Assembly: GCA_028289445.1 (NCBI GenBank)
Contig: JANQPO010000014.1
Coordinates: forward strand, 174,912 to 238,911
DNA: 64,000 nucleotides
Origin: Tepidamorphaceae bacterium
GTDB taxonomy: Bacteria; Pseudomonadota; Alphaproteobacteria; Rhizobiales; JAKSCL01
Reading direction: 5' to 3'
Shown: in pieces, positions 8,891 to 18,212 of the stretch
How positions within the stretch are numbered: position 1 is the first letter of the stretch
Layout of the letters: each line of letters starts with the position of its first letter
Translations under genes and position numbers: made by a program
Notes under the pieces: generated by a model
The model's database searches: none
What the model saw: only the letters and a program-made list of their open reading frames with translations
Told to the model about the DNA's origin: nothing

Positions 8891-9277
8891 GTGAACGCCG
8901 TCCCCAAGTTCAACGTCCTGACCCTGACCGATCGCGCGGCGGACCGCGTGCGCGAACTCATGGCGAAATCCGACAAGCCGATCATCGGTCTGCGGGTCGG
9001 AGTGAAGAACGGCGGCTGCGCTGGAATGTCCTACACAATGGACTATGCCGAAACGGCCGATCCGCTCGACGAGGTTGTCGAGGACAAGGGCGTTAAGGTG
9101 ATGATCGACGCGAAGGCCGTGCTGTTTCTTCTCGGCACCGAGATGGACTATGAAGTGTCGACGCTCTCATCGGGATTTGTCTTCAACAATCCGAACCAGA
9201 CGTCGGCTTGCGGATGTGGCGAATCGATTGCCATCACGCCGGCCAGCGCTGAAGCGTTGCCGCCGCGGGCAAGCTGA
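8891..9277 (+). CDS. sufA: A-type Fe-S carrier protein (SufA/IscA family)
   Basis: A-type carrier that receives Fe-S clusters and passes them to target apoproteins. It has 128 residues. The three conserved cysteines are Cys43 in GGCAGMSY and Cys107 and Cys109 in the C-terminal CGCGES. The GTG start at 8891 is backed by AAGGAGG at about 8873-8879. It is the last gene of the suf cluster, 81 bp after the SufT-like gene. SufA, IscA and ErpA cannot be told apart with certainty from sequence alone; the operon context favours SufA. Confidence 0.9.
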   Translation: MNAVPKFNVLTLTDRAADRVRELMAKSDKPIIGLRVGVKNGGCAGMSYTMDYAETADPLDEVVEDKGVKVMIDAKAVLFLLGTEMDYEVSTLSSGFVFNNPNQTSACGCGESIAITPASAEALPPRAS

Positions 9278-9363
9278 ACAGACACTTAGCCCAGACAGCT
9301 AAACGATTTCACGTACCGTTGAGGTGCAAGCGTTGAGGCGATCGGCGGCGCTGCGCGCCTTGC

Positions 9364-10419
9364 CTAGGCGACGTCGGACAGCTTATCGATGCCGGGGTCG
9401 TTTTGGGTCTTAACGCAGTCGCGTCCGGCGCCCTTGGCCGCATACAAGCAGATATCGGCGCGGTGGATCATCGAATCGACCGTGTCGCCTGGAATGTTCG
9501 CGACGACGCCGATCGACATCGTGACCCGGCCAAGGTTTTCACCGGTTGAGCGCTTGACGAGTTCCTTGTTGCGCACGGCATTGCGCAGATGCTCGGCCAC
9601 GCTTTGGGCTTGTTCGAGGCCAGTCTGCGGCAGCACCACCGCGAATTCCTCGCCGCCATAGCGCGCCGCCAGATCGGCACCCTTGATGTTGCTTTTCAAA
9701 ACCTGACCGACAAGACGCAGCACCTGGTCACCGGTTTGATGACCATGGGTATCGTTGAAGGCTTTGAAGCGGTCGATATCGCCAAGCAGCAAGGAGACCG
9801 AGCCACCCTCGCGTTCGGCGGACGTAAGGGCCGCAGCAAAGGCTTGGTCGAAACATTTGCGGTTGGCAATGCCCGTCAATTCGTCCGTAAGCGATTGGAA
9901 CCGAATGGCTTCAATGTTCTCTTGGAGCTCTTCGATTTGAGCCTTCGATTCCCCAAGCTTCATCTTGAGATCGGAATTCGATTCCTGCATCTCTTGGGTC
10001 GCATTGATCAGAGATTTGACAATTGCCGTCAGATTGACATCGCCGCTCTCAGACTTCAGTTCCTCTGCCGCGGTGGCAAGTGCGTCGCTGTAGTCGCCGG
10101 CGGAGTCCAATGCGCCGTCGAGGAGGGCGGAAATCTCATTGATTTCACCACCAACTGCGGAACCGACTTCCTCGACCCGGTTGGTTAGGCGTGTCGGTGA
10201 CAGAAATTCGTCATGAATGCGCTGAACTTCACCGGGCGTGACCGTTCCATACTCGCGTAAGAGATCATTAATCACCTTGTTAAGTGCACGGTTGAAGCCG
10301 CAAGAGTATGTGTACCAAAGCTCGTAATTTGCTGGGTAAGCTGGAGTCCGATTGGCCTTAAACTGCGCGATCGCCGCTTCAGCATGAACAATGGTACGGT
10401 CAAAATCGCTATGGCTCAC
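9364..10419 (-). CDS. GGDEF diguanylate cyclase
   Basis: Soluble enzyme predicted to make cyclic di-GMP from two GTP. The C-terminal GGDEF domain has RYGGEEFAVVLPQTG, an active-site GGEEF, and the preceding DELTGIANRKCFDQAF and GDIDRFKAFNDTHGHQTGD segments. The N-terminal half (about 1-170) is helical with a coiled-coil stretch before the cyclase domain. No transmembrane segment or known sensor domain is obvious. The GTG at 10419 has GGAGG 8 bp upstream and gives 351 residues; ATG 10434 would add five. It faces the suf operon convergently. Confidence 0.88.
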   Translation of the reverse strand: MSHSDFDRTIVHAEAAIAQFKANRTPAYPANYELWYTYSCGFNRALNKVINDLLREYGTVTPGEVQRIHDEFLSPTRLTNRVEEVGSAVGGEINEISALLDGALDSAGDYSDALATAAEELKSESGDVNLTAIVKSLINATQEMQESNSDLKMKLGESKAQIEELQENIEAIRFQSLTDELTGIANRKCFDQAFAAALTSAEREGGSVSLLLGDIDRFKAFNDTHGHQTGDQVLRLVGQVLKSNIKGADLAARYGGEEFAVVLPQTGLEQAQSVAEHLRNAVRNKELVKRSTGENLGRVTMSIGVVANIPGDTVDSMIHRADICLYAAKGAGRDCVKTQNDPGIDKLSDVA

Positions 10420-10515
10420 AAGGCAGTCCTCCATCTCCGCCGGAGATCGACGTCTAAAGCTGGCGGAAAATAAGGATATCCGGCTTAAAGTCAGGTTAAT
10501 TGACGGTGCGGAATG

Positions 10516-11919
10516 TCAGCCAGTGGAGGGTGTAGTTTCTGCACGCTCTTCGGTTTTGACAGGCCGTAGCAGGAAGGCTGGAACAAATTCGCTTGAGCCG
10601 AAGGGCACCGATTTGCCCTGGCGGCGGGTCCGATTGCCGGTTTTGTCGTCAGCGGTTTGATCTTTGTCTTTTGCTGGCGACGTCGCCGACTTTTTCCCAT
10701 CAGGCTCGGCAGTTGTCCGATTGTCACCGTCCTTGGCTGGGCGACGCCGGCGCCGACGGCGGTTGCCGCCATCGGATTCCGTGCTGTCGGTGACGGCATC
10801 GCCGGCCCACGGAATATCCTTTTCAATCAGACTCATAATCGCTTGGATGTATTTGATGTCTGAGCGCGGGACGAGGGTGATGGACGTACCGCTGCGCCCA
10901 GCGCGGCCGGTTCGACCGATGCGATGGACGTAGTCTTCTGGGTGCGTTGGAACGTCGAAATTGATGACATGGCTGACGGCCGGGATATCGAGCCCGCGCG
11001 CGGCGACGTCGCTGGCAACAAGGATGCGCAGTCGTCCGGCACGAAAACTATCGAGCGTGGCGGTTCGGGCGTGTTGGTCCATATCGCCGTGCAACTCGCC
11101 AGCGTCGAAGCCGTGCCGCTTCAACGAGCGCTGCACGATTCCCACGTCGCGCTTGCGGTTGCAGAAGATGATGGCATTGGTGAGCGATTCGCCAGCTTCG
11201 CGAATCTGGTCGCGCAGCGCGGCACGCTTTGCCTTCGGCTCGGCGTCGCACTTGACCAGCCATTGTTCCACGGTCTCGGCCGTCGTCGCTTGCCGCGCGA
11301 CCTCAACGCGAACCGGATCGGCAAGGAAGGCGTCGGCGAGCCGCGTAATCTCGGGCGGCATGGTCGCGGAGAAAAACAGCGTTTGCCGCTTCGTTGGAAG
11401 GAGTTTCGCAATCCGCTCAATGTCCGGAATGAAACCCATGTCGAGCATGCGATCGGCCTCGTCGATCACGAAGATCTCGACACCGGTCAGGAGCAGTTTG
11501 CCGCGCTCGAAGTGGTCAAGCAGGCGACCCGGCGTGGCAATCAGCACATCGGCACCACGGGTCAGCTTGCGATCCTGGTCTTCGAATGAAACGCCACCGA
11601 TCAAAAGGGCGACGGTGAGCTTATGGTTTGCGCCATAGCGCTCAAAGCTCTCGTAGACCTGCGCCGCCAGCTCGCGGGTCGGCTCCATAATGAGCGTGCG
11701 CGGCATGCGCGCGCGGGCGCGACCGCGTTCCAGCCGCGTCAACATCGGCAGCGTGAACGATGCGGTCTTGCCGGTTCCGGTCTGCGCGATGCCTAAAACG
11801 TCACGCCCGGCGATCACTTCCGGTATGGACTGCAGCTGTATGGGAGTCGGAGTCGTATACCCGGATGCCTTGATGGCATCGAGCACTTTTTGGCTCAGCC
11901 CCAGAGTGTCAAAAGTCAT
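10516..11919 (-). CDS. rhlE: DEAD-box ATP-dependent RNA helicase (RhlE-like)
   Basis: ATP-dependent RNA helicase of 467 residues. Visible motifs in order are the Q-motif region around TPTPIQLQSIP, motif I AQTGTGKT at 45-52, PTRELAAQ, motif II DEAD at 153-156, motif III SAT at 184-186, and the C-terminal HRIGRTGRAGRSG. From about residue 385 the protein becomes a basic and polar low-complexity tail (GGNRRRRRRRPAKDG), as in RhlE proteins, probably for RNA binding. Ribosome or mRNA metabolism is the usual role. The start is ATG 11919. It lies 96 bp from the GGDEF gene on the same strand; no functional link is evident. Confidence 0.92.
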   Translation of the reverse strand: MTFDTLGLSQKVLDAIKASGYTTPTPIQLQSIPEVIAGRDVLGIAQTGTGKTASFTLPMLTRLERGRARARMPRTLIMEPTRELAAQVYESFERYGANHKLTVALLIGGVSFEDQDRKLTRGADVLIATPGRLLDHFERGKLLLTGVEIFVIDEADRMLDMGFIPDIERIAKLLPTKRQTLFFSATMPPEITRLADAFLADPVRVEVARQATTAETVEQWLVKCDAEPKAKRAALRDQIREAGESLTNAIIFCNRKRDVGIVQRSLKRHGFDAGELHGDMDQHARTATLDSFRAGRLRILVASDVAARGLDIPAVSHVINFDVPTHPEDYVHRIGRTGRAGRSGTSITLVPRSDIKYIQAIMSLIEKDIPWAGDAVTDSTESDGGNRRRRRRRPAKDGDNRTTAEPDGKKSATSPAKDKDQTADDKTGNRTRRQGKSVPFGSSEFVPAFLLRPVKTEERAETTPSTG

Positions 11920-12133
11920 ATGAAGGTGTGTCGTCTCGACAAATCGGCGCGTCCGTTCTTGCTCCTGGCCCGGTCAACGCGCGTGGTCCGCATCTTTTGC
12001 GATGGCCGGGACCATACGCCGTGCTCGACCGAAGTCAACACGCTCCGGTCGAAAAGCCTTAAGATTACGGCAATTTGTCCCAATCAAGCGCGGCTTCTGC
12101 CACTTAGGTTGGACCTAGAGCGATTGAGCGCCG

Positions 12134-14164
12134 TTACAAGTCCAGATCGGTGGCGAACTCGGCCCGTTCCTGTATGAAGGCGAACCGCGCCTCGGCCTTG
12201 TTGCCCATCAACTGGGTCACGCGCGTCTCGGTTTCCTTCGGCTTCCGGTCGGAAACTGTCACCCGCAGCAGTGTCCGCTTCTTCGGATGCATGGTCGTTT
12301 CCTTCAACTGAGCCGGAAGCATTTCGCCGAGGCCCTTGAAGCGACCGATGTCGACCTTGGCGCGGCCGGAGAACTCATTGGCCAGCAATTCGTCCTTGTG
12401 GGCATCGTCGCGCGCGTAAAGCGTCTTGCCGCCTTGCGTGAGCCGGTAGAGCGGCGGGACAGCAAGGAAAAGATGTCCGTTGTCGATGAGTTGCGGCATT
12501 TCGCGGTAAAAGAAGGTGATCAGCAGCGAGGCGATATGCGCGCCGTCGACATCGGCGTCGGTCATGATGATGACCCGGTCATAGCGCAAATCTTCGTCGC
12601 GGTACCGGTCGCCGGTTCCGCAGCCGAGCGCCTGGATCAGGTCGGCGAGTTGTTGGTTCTGGGCCAGCTTCTCGCGGCCCGCATTGGCGACGTTCAAGAT
12701 CTTGCCGCGCAAAGGCAAAATGGCCTGGGTGGCGCGATCGCGTGCCTGTTTGGCCGATCCGCCGGCCGAATCGCCCTCAACGATAAAAATCTCGGTGCCG
12801 GATGCGCCCGACTGGCTGCAATCGGCAAGCTTGCCTGGCAGGCGTAGTTTGCGGACGGCGGAGGCGCGCTTGACCTCGCGTTCCTGGCGTCTGCGGATTC
12901 GGTCCTCGGCCCGCTCGACCACCCAATCGAGAAGTTTGCCGGCTTGCGCCGGATTATCGGCCAGCCAGTGGTCGAAGGGGTCGCGGATGGCCTGTTCGAC
13001 CAGCCGGGACGCTTCCACGGTGGCCAGTCGGTCCTTCGTCTGTCCCTGAAATTCCGGTTCACGCACGAAGACCGACAGCATGGCGCCCATCGATCCTATG
13101 ATGTCATCGGTCGTGATGACTGAGACGCGCTTGTTGCCGGACAGCTCCCCGAACGTCTTGAACCCGCGCAGCAGAGCGACCCTGAGGCCCGATTCGTGCG
13201 TTCCGCCGTCAGCGGTCGGTACGGTGTTGCAGTAGGAATTGATAAAGCCGTCGCCGCCGCCGAACCAAGCAATCGCCCATTCGACCGATCCGTGGCTGCC
13301 GGCCTTCTTGGCGCTGCCCGAGAACACGGAATCGGCCACAAGCGGCTTTGAGCCGATGGATTCTTTCAAGAAGTCGGCGAGGCCGCCTGGGAAGTGGAAG
13401 ACGGCCTTGTCCGGCACGTCGCTGCCGGCGACCAGCGACGGGTCGCACGACCAGCGCACCTCGACGCCGCCGAACAGATAGGCCTTGGACCGCGCCATCT
13501 TGAACAAGCGCTGCGGCTTGAACTTGGCGCTCTTGCCGAAAATCTCCGGATCGGGATTGAATTTGACCTTCGTGCCGCGACGATTGTGGACCTCGCCGAG
13601 TTCGGTCAAACCTTCGACCGGCACGCCGCGTGCGAAGCGCTGGCGATAAAGCTGCTTGGCGCGCGCCACCTCGACCTCAAGCGTGTCCGACAAGGCGTTG
13701 ACGACCGAAACACCGACACCATGCAGGCCGCCGGATGTTTCATAGACATTGGAGTCGAACTTCCCGCCGGCGTGGAGCGTCGTCATGATGACTTCCAGCG
13801 CCGATTTGTCCGGAAAGCGCGGATGCGGGTCGATCGGGATGCCGCGCCCGTTGTCGGTCACCGTCAAGGCGCCATCGGCATCGAGCGTCACGTCAATCCA
13901 CGACGCGTGGCCGGCAACGGCCTCGTCCATGGCGTTGTCGATCACCTCGGCGAATAGATGGTGCAGGGCCTTCTCGTCGGTGCCGCCGATATACATGCCC
14001 GGCCGACGGCGCACCGGCTCCAGACCCTCCAGAACCTCGATGTCGGACGCGGAATAGGCCTCTTCGGCGGCTGAGCCCGCCGCGCGCACGGACTTCGGTC
14101 GTTTCGGCGTTGTCGCCTTCAACTCCGCTTCGACGCGGGCAAAAAGGTCCTGAGCTTTGGCCAT
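12134..14164 (-). CDS. parE: DNA topoisomerase IV subunit B
   Basis: ATPase subunit of topoisomerase IV, which decatenates chromosomes with ParC. It has 676 residues. The GHKL ATPase site shows [23 protein letters not shown] and [15 protein letters not shown]. The TOPRIM domain shows [15 protein letters not shown] and DADVDGAHI. The C-terminus [17 protein letters not shown] with [13 protein letters not shown] separates ParE from GyrB. The first 40 residues are a variable extension ([10 protein letters not shown]...). The start is ATG 14164 on the minus strand. The 214-bp gap to the helicase gene (11920-12133) holds nothing I can identify. Confidence 0.95.
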   Translation of the reverse strand: MAKAQDLFARVEAELKATTPKRPKSVRAAGSAAEEAYSASDIEVLEGLEPVRRRPGMYIGGTDEKALHHLFAEVIDNAMDEAVAGHASWIDVTLDADGALTVTDNGRGIPIDPHPRFPDKSALEVIMTTLHAGGKFDSNVYETSGGLHGVGVSVVNALSDTLEVEVARAKQLYRQRFARGVPVEGLTELGEVHNRRGTKVKFNPDPEIFGKSAKFKPQRLFKMARSKAYLFGGVEVRWSCDPSLVAGSDVPDKAVFHFPGGLADFLKESIGSKPLVADSVFSGSAKKAGSHGSVEWAIAWFGGGDGFINSYCNTVPTADGGTHESGLRVALLRGFKTFGELSGNKRVSVITTDDIIGSMGAMLSVFVREPEFQGQTKDRLATVEASRLVEQAIRDPFDHWLADNPAQAGKLLDWVVERAEDRIRRRQEREVKRASAVRKLRLPGKLADCSQSGASGTEIFIVEGDSAGGSAKQARDRATQAILPLRGKILNVANAGREKLAQNQQLADLIQALGCGTGDRYRDEDLRYDRVIIMTDADVDGAHIASLLITFFYREMPQLIDNGHLFLAVPPLYRLTQGGKTLYARDDAHKDELLANEFSGRAKVDIGRFKGLGEMLPAQLKETTMHPKKRTLLRVTVSDRKPKETETRVTQLMGNKAEARFAFIQERAEFATDLDL

Positions 14165-14300
14165 GACGTCAGTCTAGTCTTGTCGCTTATCGCAATCGGT
14201 GATCCGAATCATAATCGGCCCGATTCCCTGACAAAGCGCTAAAATCGGCGCAATGCCAAGCCCTTATGGGCATTTGCCCACGTTCTCCGCCGCGCGGCGC

Positions 14301-14924
14301 TCAAAGCAGCGCCGACGATTGAATCCGCTTGACGCCGGCGCCTTCCATGGCCGCCCAGGCCGCCTCAAGCGAGCCATCGAGATCGATAGCGCGGCAGGCG
14401 TCCTCGATCACCGTCACCGCAAAGCCGGCCTTAGCGGCATCCTGCGCCGACCACGACACACAGAAATCGGTTGCCAGCCCGCAGGCAAAGATTTCGGTCA
14501 GCCCGCGTTCGCGCAGATAGCCCGCAAGCCCGGTCGGCGTCGCCTTGTCGGCCTCCATGAAGGCGGAATAGCTGTCGATGTGCTGGTGGTGACCCTTGCG
14601 AACGATGAGCTGCGCATGCGGCAGGTCGAGATCGGCGGCCAGCGCCGCACCCTCGGTGCCTTGGACGCAATGATCCGGCCACAGAACCTGCGGGCCGTAG
14701 GGCAAGTCGATCATGTCGAACGGCGCCTTGCCGTCATGGGAGGAGGCGAACGAGATATGCCCGGCCGGATGCCAGTCTTGGGTTACGACGACGGCCTGAA
14801 ATCCGGCTGCCAGCCGATTGATGACCGGAACGACGGCATCGCCATCGGCAACGGCGAGGCTGCCGCCGGGCAAAAAGTCGTTTTGCATGTCAACGACGAG
14901 GAGCACGCGGGCTGCGTCGGTCAT
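14301..14924 (-). CDS. pncA: Nicotinamidase
   Basis: Isochorismatase-fold amidase that converts nicotinamide to nicotinate for NAD salvage. It has 207 residues. The catalytic triad is visible as Asp12 in VVDMQNDF, Lys110 in VRKG and Cys155 in ATDFCVSWSA. Asp50, His52 and His56 in TQDWHPAGHISF form the usual metal site. WPDHCVQGTEGA is a nicotinamidase hallmark. The gene is monocistronic on the minus strand, 136 bp from parE, with a 329-bp gap on its upstream side. Confidence 0.95.
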   Translation of the reverse strand: MTDAARVLLVVDMQNDFLPGGSLAVADGDAVVPVINRLAAGFQAVVVTQDWHPAGHISFASSHDGKAPFDMIDLPYGPQVLWPDHCVQGTEGAALAADLDLPHAQLIVRKGHHQHIDSYSAFMEADKATPTGLAGYLRERGLTEIFACGLATDFCVSWSAQDAAKAGFAVTVIEDACRAIDLDGSLEAAWAAMEGAGVKRIQSSALL

Positions 14925-15253
14925 GTTCGGTCTCGCGGTTCTGTGACTTTTCTCAAACGGTCGATCCAGGTCACTCCGGTTGCCGGACTCGCCGCATCAT
15001 ATAGAGGCTTGCATGGCAGGAAACAGGCTTGTTCTTCAAGGGTTATCGGCCGTAGCCGCCGCGTTTTGACCAATGAAGATGGGGCGGCACAAGCCGCCCC
15101 AAGTTTGGCAATTGGTCGATAGTCGACATGCGGGTCGTCGGTGGCGGGTGCCATTGGGGGCTTGCAATGCAGGCTGGCGGCGACCGACGACGCCCTCTGT
15201 CTAGTGAGTGCAGATGACACCGCCATGACGGATCGCACAGCCGGTGGATATCC
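14925..15253. other. Gene-free stretch between pncA and the SDR gene
   Basis: No convincing coding sequence here. A minus-strand open frame from 15238 runs through it but lacks any recognisable motif or ribosome-binding site. The only clear structure is the GC-rich stem-loop at 15081-15100. The part nearest pncA (14925-15000) should contain its promoter, but I could not pick out hexamers with confidence. Confidence 0.5.
15081..15100 (-). terminator. GC-rich stem-loop, possible terminator for the SDR transcript
   Basis: GGGGCGGC at 15081-15088 pairs perfectly with GCCGCCCC at 15093-15100 around a 4-base loop. On the minus strand it is followed by ATCTTCATT, only weakly T-rich. It lies 153 bp downstream of the SDR stop codon, so a terminator role is tentative. 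Confidence 0.35.
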
Positions 15254-16075
15254 TCAGGTCGACTTTTGCAGTGCCGCGAAGGCGTCGGCAAGGCTCATCA
15301 TCATGGCGCTATAGCCTGCCAGGTGCCAACCGCCATCGACGGGGAGAACCGTGCCGTTGATATAGCCGGCTGCGTTGCTGGCCAGCATCATCGCGGCGTT
15401 GGCGATGTCGTCCGGCGAGCCGTCGCGCTTGAGCGGCACCGAGTTCGTCACCGCGTCCTTCAGCGCGGGCGTCGGTGCTAGCCGCGCCATGCCTTCCGTG
15501 CCCGCAATGGGGCCGGGGACAATGGAATTCACGCGGATTCCATCGCCGCCCCATTCAAGGGCCAGCGATCGCGTGAGCATATCGACGCCGGCCTTGGCGG
15601 CGCTCACATGGGATTGAAGTTGCGAGGCGAGAAAGGCTTGTGGCGCGGAGATGTGGATGTAGCTTGCACCGGGCTTTTTCAGGTGTGGATAGGCTTCCCG
15701 AGCCACGTGGAAGCTGCCCAGAAGATCGATTTCGACAACGCTGCGAAACGCATTCGACGACATGTCCTTGGCATAAGCGGGAAAATTGCCGGCGGCGCCC
15801 GAGACGACGACGTCGAATGCCCCGAGTGTCTCGTGAAACGTCTGAAGGCCGGTCTTCACGCCGTCGATGTCGCGCACGTCGAACGCGGCGCCCAGAACCG
15901 TTGTTCCATGCGCCTTGAGCTGATCGACGGCCTTGTCGACTTTCTCAGGCGAGCGACTGGCGACGGCGACATTCGCGCCGCTGCGGGCGAATGCATCGGC
16001 GATGCCTAGATTGATGCCGCTCGTGCCGCCGACGACGACAACGGTCCGGCCACTGAAATCGAAGGTAGCGCTCAT
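15254..16075 (-). CDS. SDR oxidoreductase, 2,4-dienoyl-CoA reductase-like
   Basis: Short-chain dehydrogenase/reductase of 273 residues. The NAD(P)-binding GGTSGINLGIA is near the N-terminus, SGAAGNFP takes the place of NNAG, and the C-terminus has RVNSIVPGPIAGTEG and VLPVDGGWH. The usual YxxxK catalytic Tyr is missing: four residues before the lysine in SHVSAAKAG is a Val. That pattern, with GPIxGTEGxxRL, matches the peroxisomal/bacterial 2,4-dienoyl-CoA reductase subgroup, which handles unsaturated fatty acyl-CoAs. ATG 16075 has GGGAG upstream and fits the family N-terminus better than the in-frame 16111. The substrate is inferred from subgroup resemblance, not proven. Confidence 0.8.
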   Translation of the reverse strand: MSATFDFSGRTVVVVGGTSGINLGIADAFARSGANVAVASRSPEKVDKAVDQLKAHGTTVLGAAFDVRDIDGVKTGLQTFHETLGAFDVVVSGAAGNFPAYAKDMSSNAFRSVVEIDLLGSFHVAREAYPHLKKPGASYIHISAPQAFLASQLQSHVSAAKAGVDMLTRSLALEWGGDGIRVNSIVPGPIAGTEGMARLAPTPALKDAVTNSVPLKRDGSPDDIANAAMMLASNAAGYINGTVLPVDGGWHLAGYSAMMMSLADAFAALQKST

Positions 16076-16148
16076 GCCATGCTCCCGTGTTTTCGAGCGG
16101 AAGCCTGGCATGGGGCGGCGGTCCGCGCCACTGTCAATGCGGCAAAGA

Positions 16149-16178
16149 AAAACCCCGGAGCGCGGGCGCTCCGGGGTT
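16149..16178 (-). terminator. Rho-independent terminator of glnA
   Basis: AACCCCGGAGCGC at 16150-16162 pairs with GCGCTCCGGGGTT at 16165-16177, a perfect 13-bp arm on each side. On the minus strand it is followed by TTTTTCTTT, the tract expected for intrinsic termination. It begins 21 bp after the glnA stop. Confidence 0.85.
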
Positions 16179-16198
16179 TGAAATGGTGCTGGAGGGTG

Positions 16199-17608
16199 TC
16201 AGACGCTGTAATACATGTCGAACTCGACCGGATGCGGCGCCAGTTCGAAGCGCTCGACCTCTTCCATCTTCAGTTCGATGTAGGCGTCGATCTGGTCCTC
16301 GGTGAAGACGCCACCGGCCGTCAGGAACGCGTGATCGGCCTTCAGGGCATCGACAGCCTCACGCAGCGAGCCACAGACCGTCGGAATGCCTTCAAGCTCT
16401 TCCGGCGGCAGGTCGTACAAGTCCTTGTCCATGGCGTCGCCTGGATGGATCTTGTTCTGAATACCGTCGAGGCCGGCCATGAGCATGGAGGCAAAGGCCA
16501 GGTAGGGATTGGCCGCCGGGTCCGGGAAGCGGACCTCAAGGCGCTTCGCCTTCGGGGACGCGGTGTAGGGGATGCGGCAGGAGGCCGAGCGGTTGCGGGC
16601 CGAATAGGCACGCAGAACAGGCGCCTCATAGCCTGGAACCAGGCGCTTGTAGGAGTTTGTCGCCGGGTTCGTGAAGGCGTTCAGCGTGCGCGCATGCTTC
16701 AAGATGCCACCGATGTAGTAGAGGCAGGCCTCGGACAGGTCGGCATACTGGTTGCCGGCCATGACATTGTCGCCGGCCTTCCAGATCGACTGGTGGACGT
16801 GCATGCCCGTGCCGTTGTCGCCGAATACCGGCTTCGGCATGAAGGTCGCCGACTTGCCATAGGCGTGGGCGACCTGGTGGACGACGTATTTATAGATCTG
16901 CATCTTGTCGGCGATGCGGGTGAGAGTGTCGAACTTCAGGCCTAGTTCGTGTTGCGCGGCGCCGACCTCGTGGTGGTGCTTCTCGACCGTGACGCCCATC
17001 TGGGTCATCACGGAAAGCATCTCGGAGCGCATGTCCTGCGCCGAGTCGATCGGGGGAACCGGAAAGTAGCCGCCTTTGGTTCGTGGACGGTGACCAAGGT
17101 TGCCGGCTTCATAATGCGTACCGACATTCGACGGCAATTCGGTCGAATCCAGCAGGTAACCGCTGTCGTAGGGGTCGGTGGTGAATTTCACGTCATCAAA
17201 GACGAAAAACTCGGCTTCCGGGCCAAAAAAGGCCGTGTCACCGATACCGATCTGATTTAGGTAAGCCTCGGCTTTCTTAGCGGTCGAGCGTGGATCGCGC
17301 TCATAAGGCTCGCCGGTCAGCGGGTCCAGGATGTCGCAGAAGATCGCCAGCGTGGACTGCGCGAAGAACGGATCGATGTGCGCGGTTTCTGGGTCGAGCA
17401 TCAGCGTCATGTCGGATTCGTTGATCGCCTTCCAGCCGGCGATCGACGAGCCGTCGAACATTGCGCCCTCGGCGAACAGGTCGTCGTCGACAATCGCGAG
17501 ATCGAGTGTGACGTGCTGCATCTTGCCGCGCGGATCGGTGAACCGCAGGTCGACGAATTTGACGTCATTGTCCTTCATCATGGAAAGGACGGAAGCTGCA
17601 TCTGCCAT
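16199..17608 (-). CDS. glnA: Glutamine synthetase type I
   Basis: Dodecameric GSI enzyme that makes glutamine from glutamate, ammonia and ATP. It has 469 residues. FDGSSIAGW, the [12 protein letters not shown] metal and glutamate region, [14 protein letters not shown] and [17 protein letters not shown] are all present. Tyr398 in [11 protein letters not shown] is the expected adenylylation site, so activity is probably controlled by GlnE as well as by transcription. It lies 96 bp downstream of glnB on the same strand, the usual alphaproteobacterial glnBA arrangement, and ends at a strong terminator. Confidence 0.97.
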   Translation of the reverse strand: MADAASVLSMMKDNDVKFVDLRFTDPRGKMQHVTLDLAIVDDDLFAEGAMFDGSSIAGWKAINESDMTLMLDPETAHIDPFFAQSTLAIFCDILDPLTGEPYERDPRSTAKKAEAYLNQIGIGDTAFFGPEAEFFVFDDVKFTTDPYDSGYLLDSTELPSNVGTHYEAGNLGHRPRTKGGYFPVPPIDSAQDMRSEMLSVMTQMGVTVEKHHHEVGAAQHELGLKFDTLTRIADKMQIYKYVVHQVAHAYGKSATFMPKPVFGDNGTGMHVHQSIWKAGDNVMAGNQYADLSEACLYYIGGILKHARTLNAFTNPATNSYKRLVPGYEAPVLRAYSARNRSASCRIPYTASPKAKRLEVRFPDPAANPYLAFASMLMAGLDGIQNKIHPGDAMDKDLYDLPPEELEGIPTVCGSLREAVDALKADHAFLTAGGVFTEDQIDAYIELKMEEVERFELAPHPVEFDMYYSV

Positions 17609-17704
17609 GGTCTCAGTTTTCCTTCTTCAAGCGCAGTCTTCTGTGTGTGTCGGCATTGCAGGTGAACGCCGGATTATTCGATTGTTGCGGCGCGGGGGCG
17701 TCGA

Positions 17705-18105
<401 letters not shown>

Positions 18106-18212
18106 GGCCCAGCTTCGCTGGAATGTCGTCGAAATTGCTGTCTTTCGCGAGGTGATCGGGCACAGGTGGCGCAAAAAATGGCAGCGGAGAGTGATGAATT
18201 TCTAGGCAATTG

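Noticed and set aside
14921..15238. Minus-strand open frame of about 105 codons upstream of pncA
   Set aside because: No ribosome-binding site, no motif, unlikely composition, and it overlaps the pncA start and the stem-loop at 15081.
18106..18209. NtrC-binding site upstream of glnB
   Set aside because: GCACAGGTGGCGC at about 18160 has only one matching half and wrong spacing.
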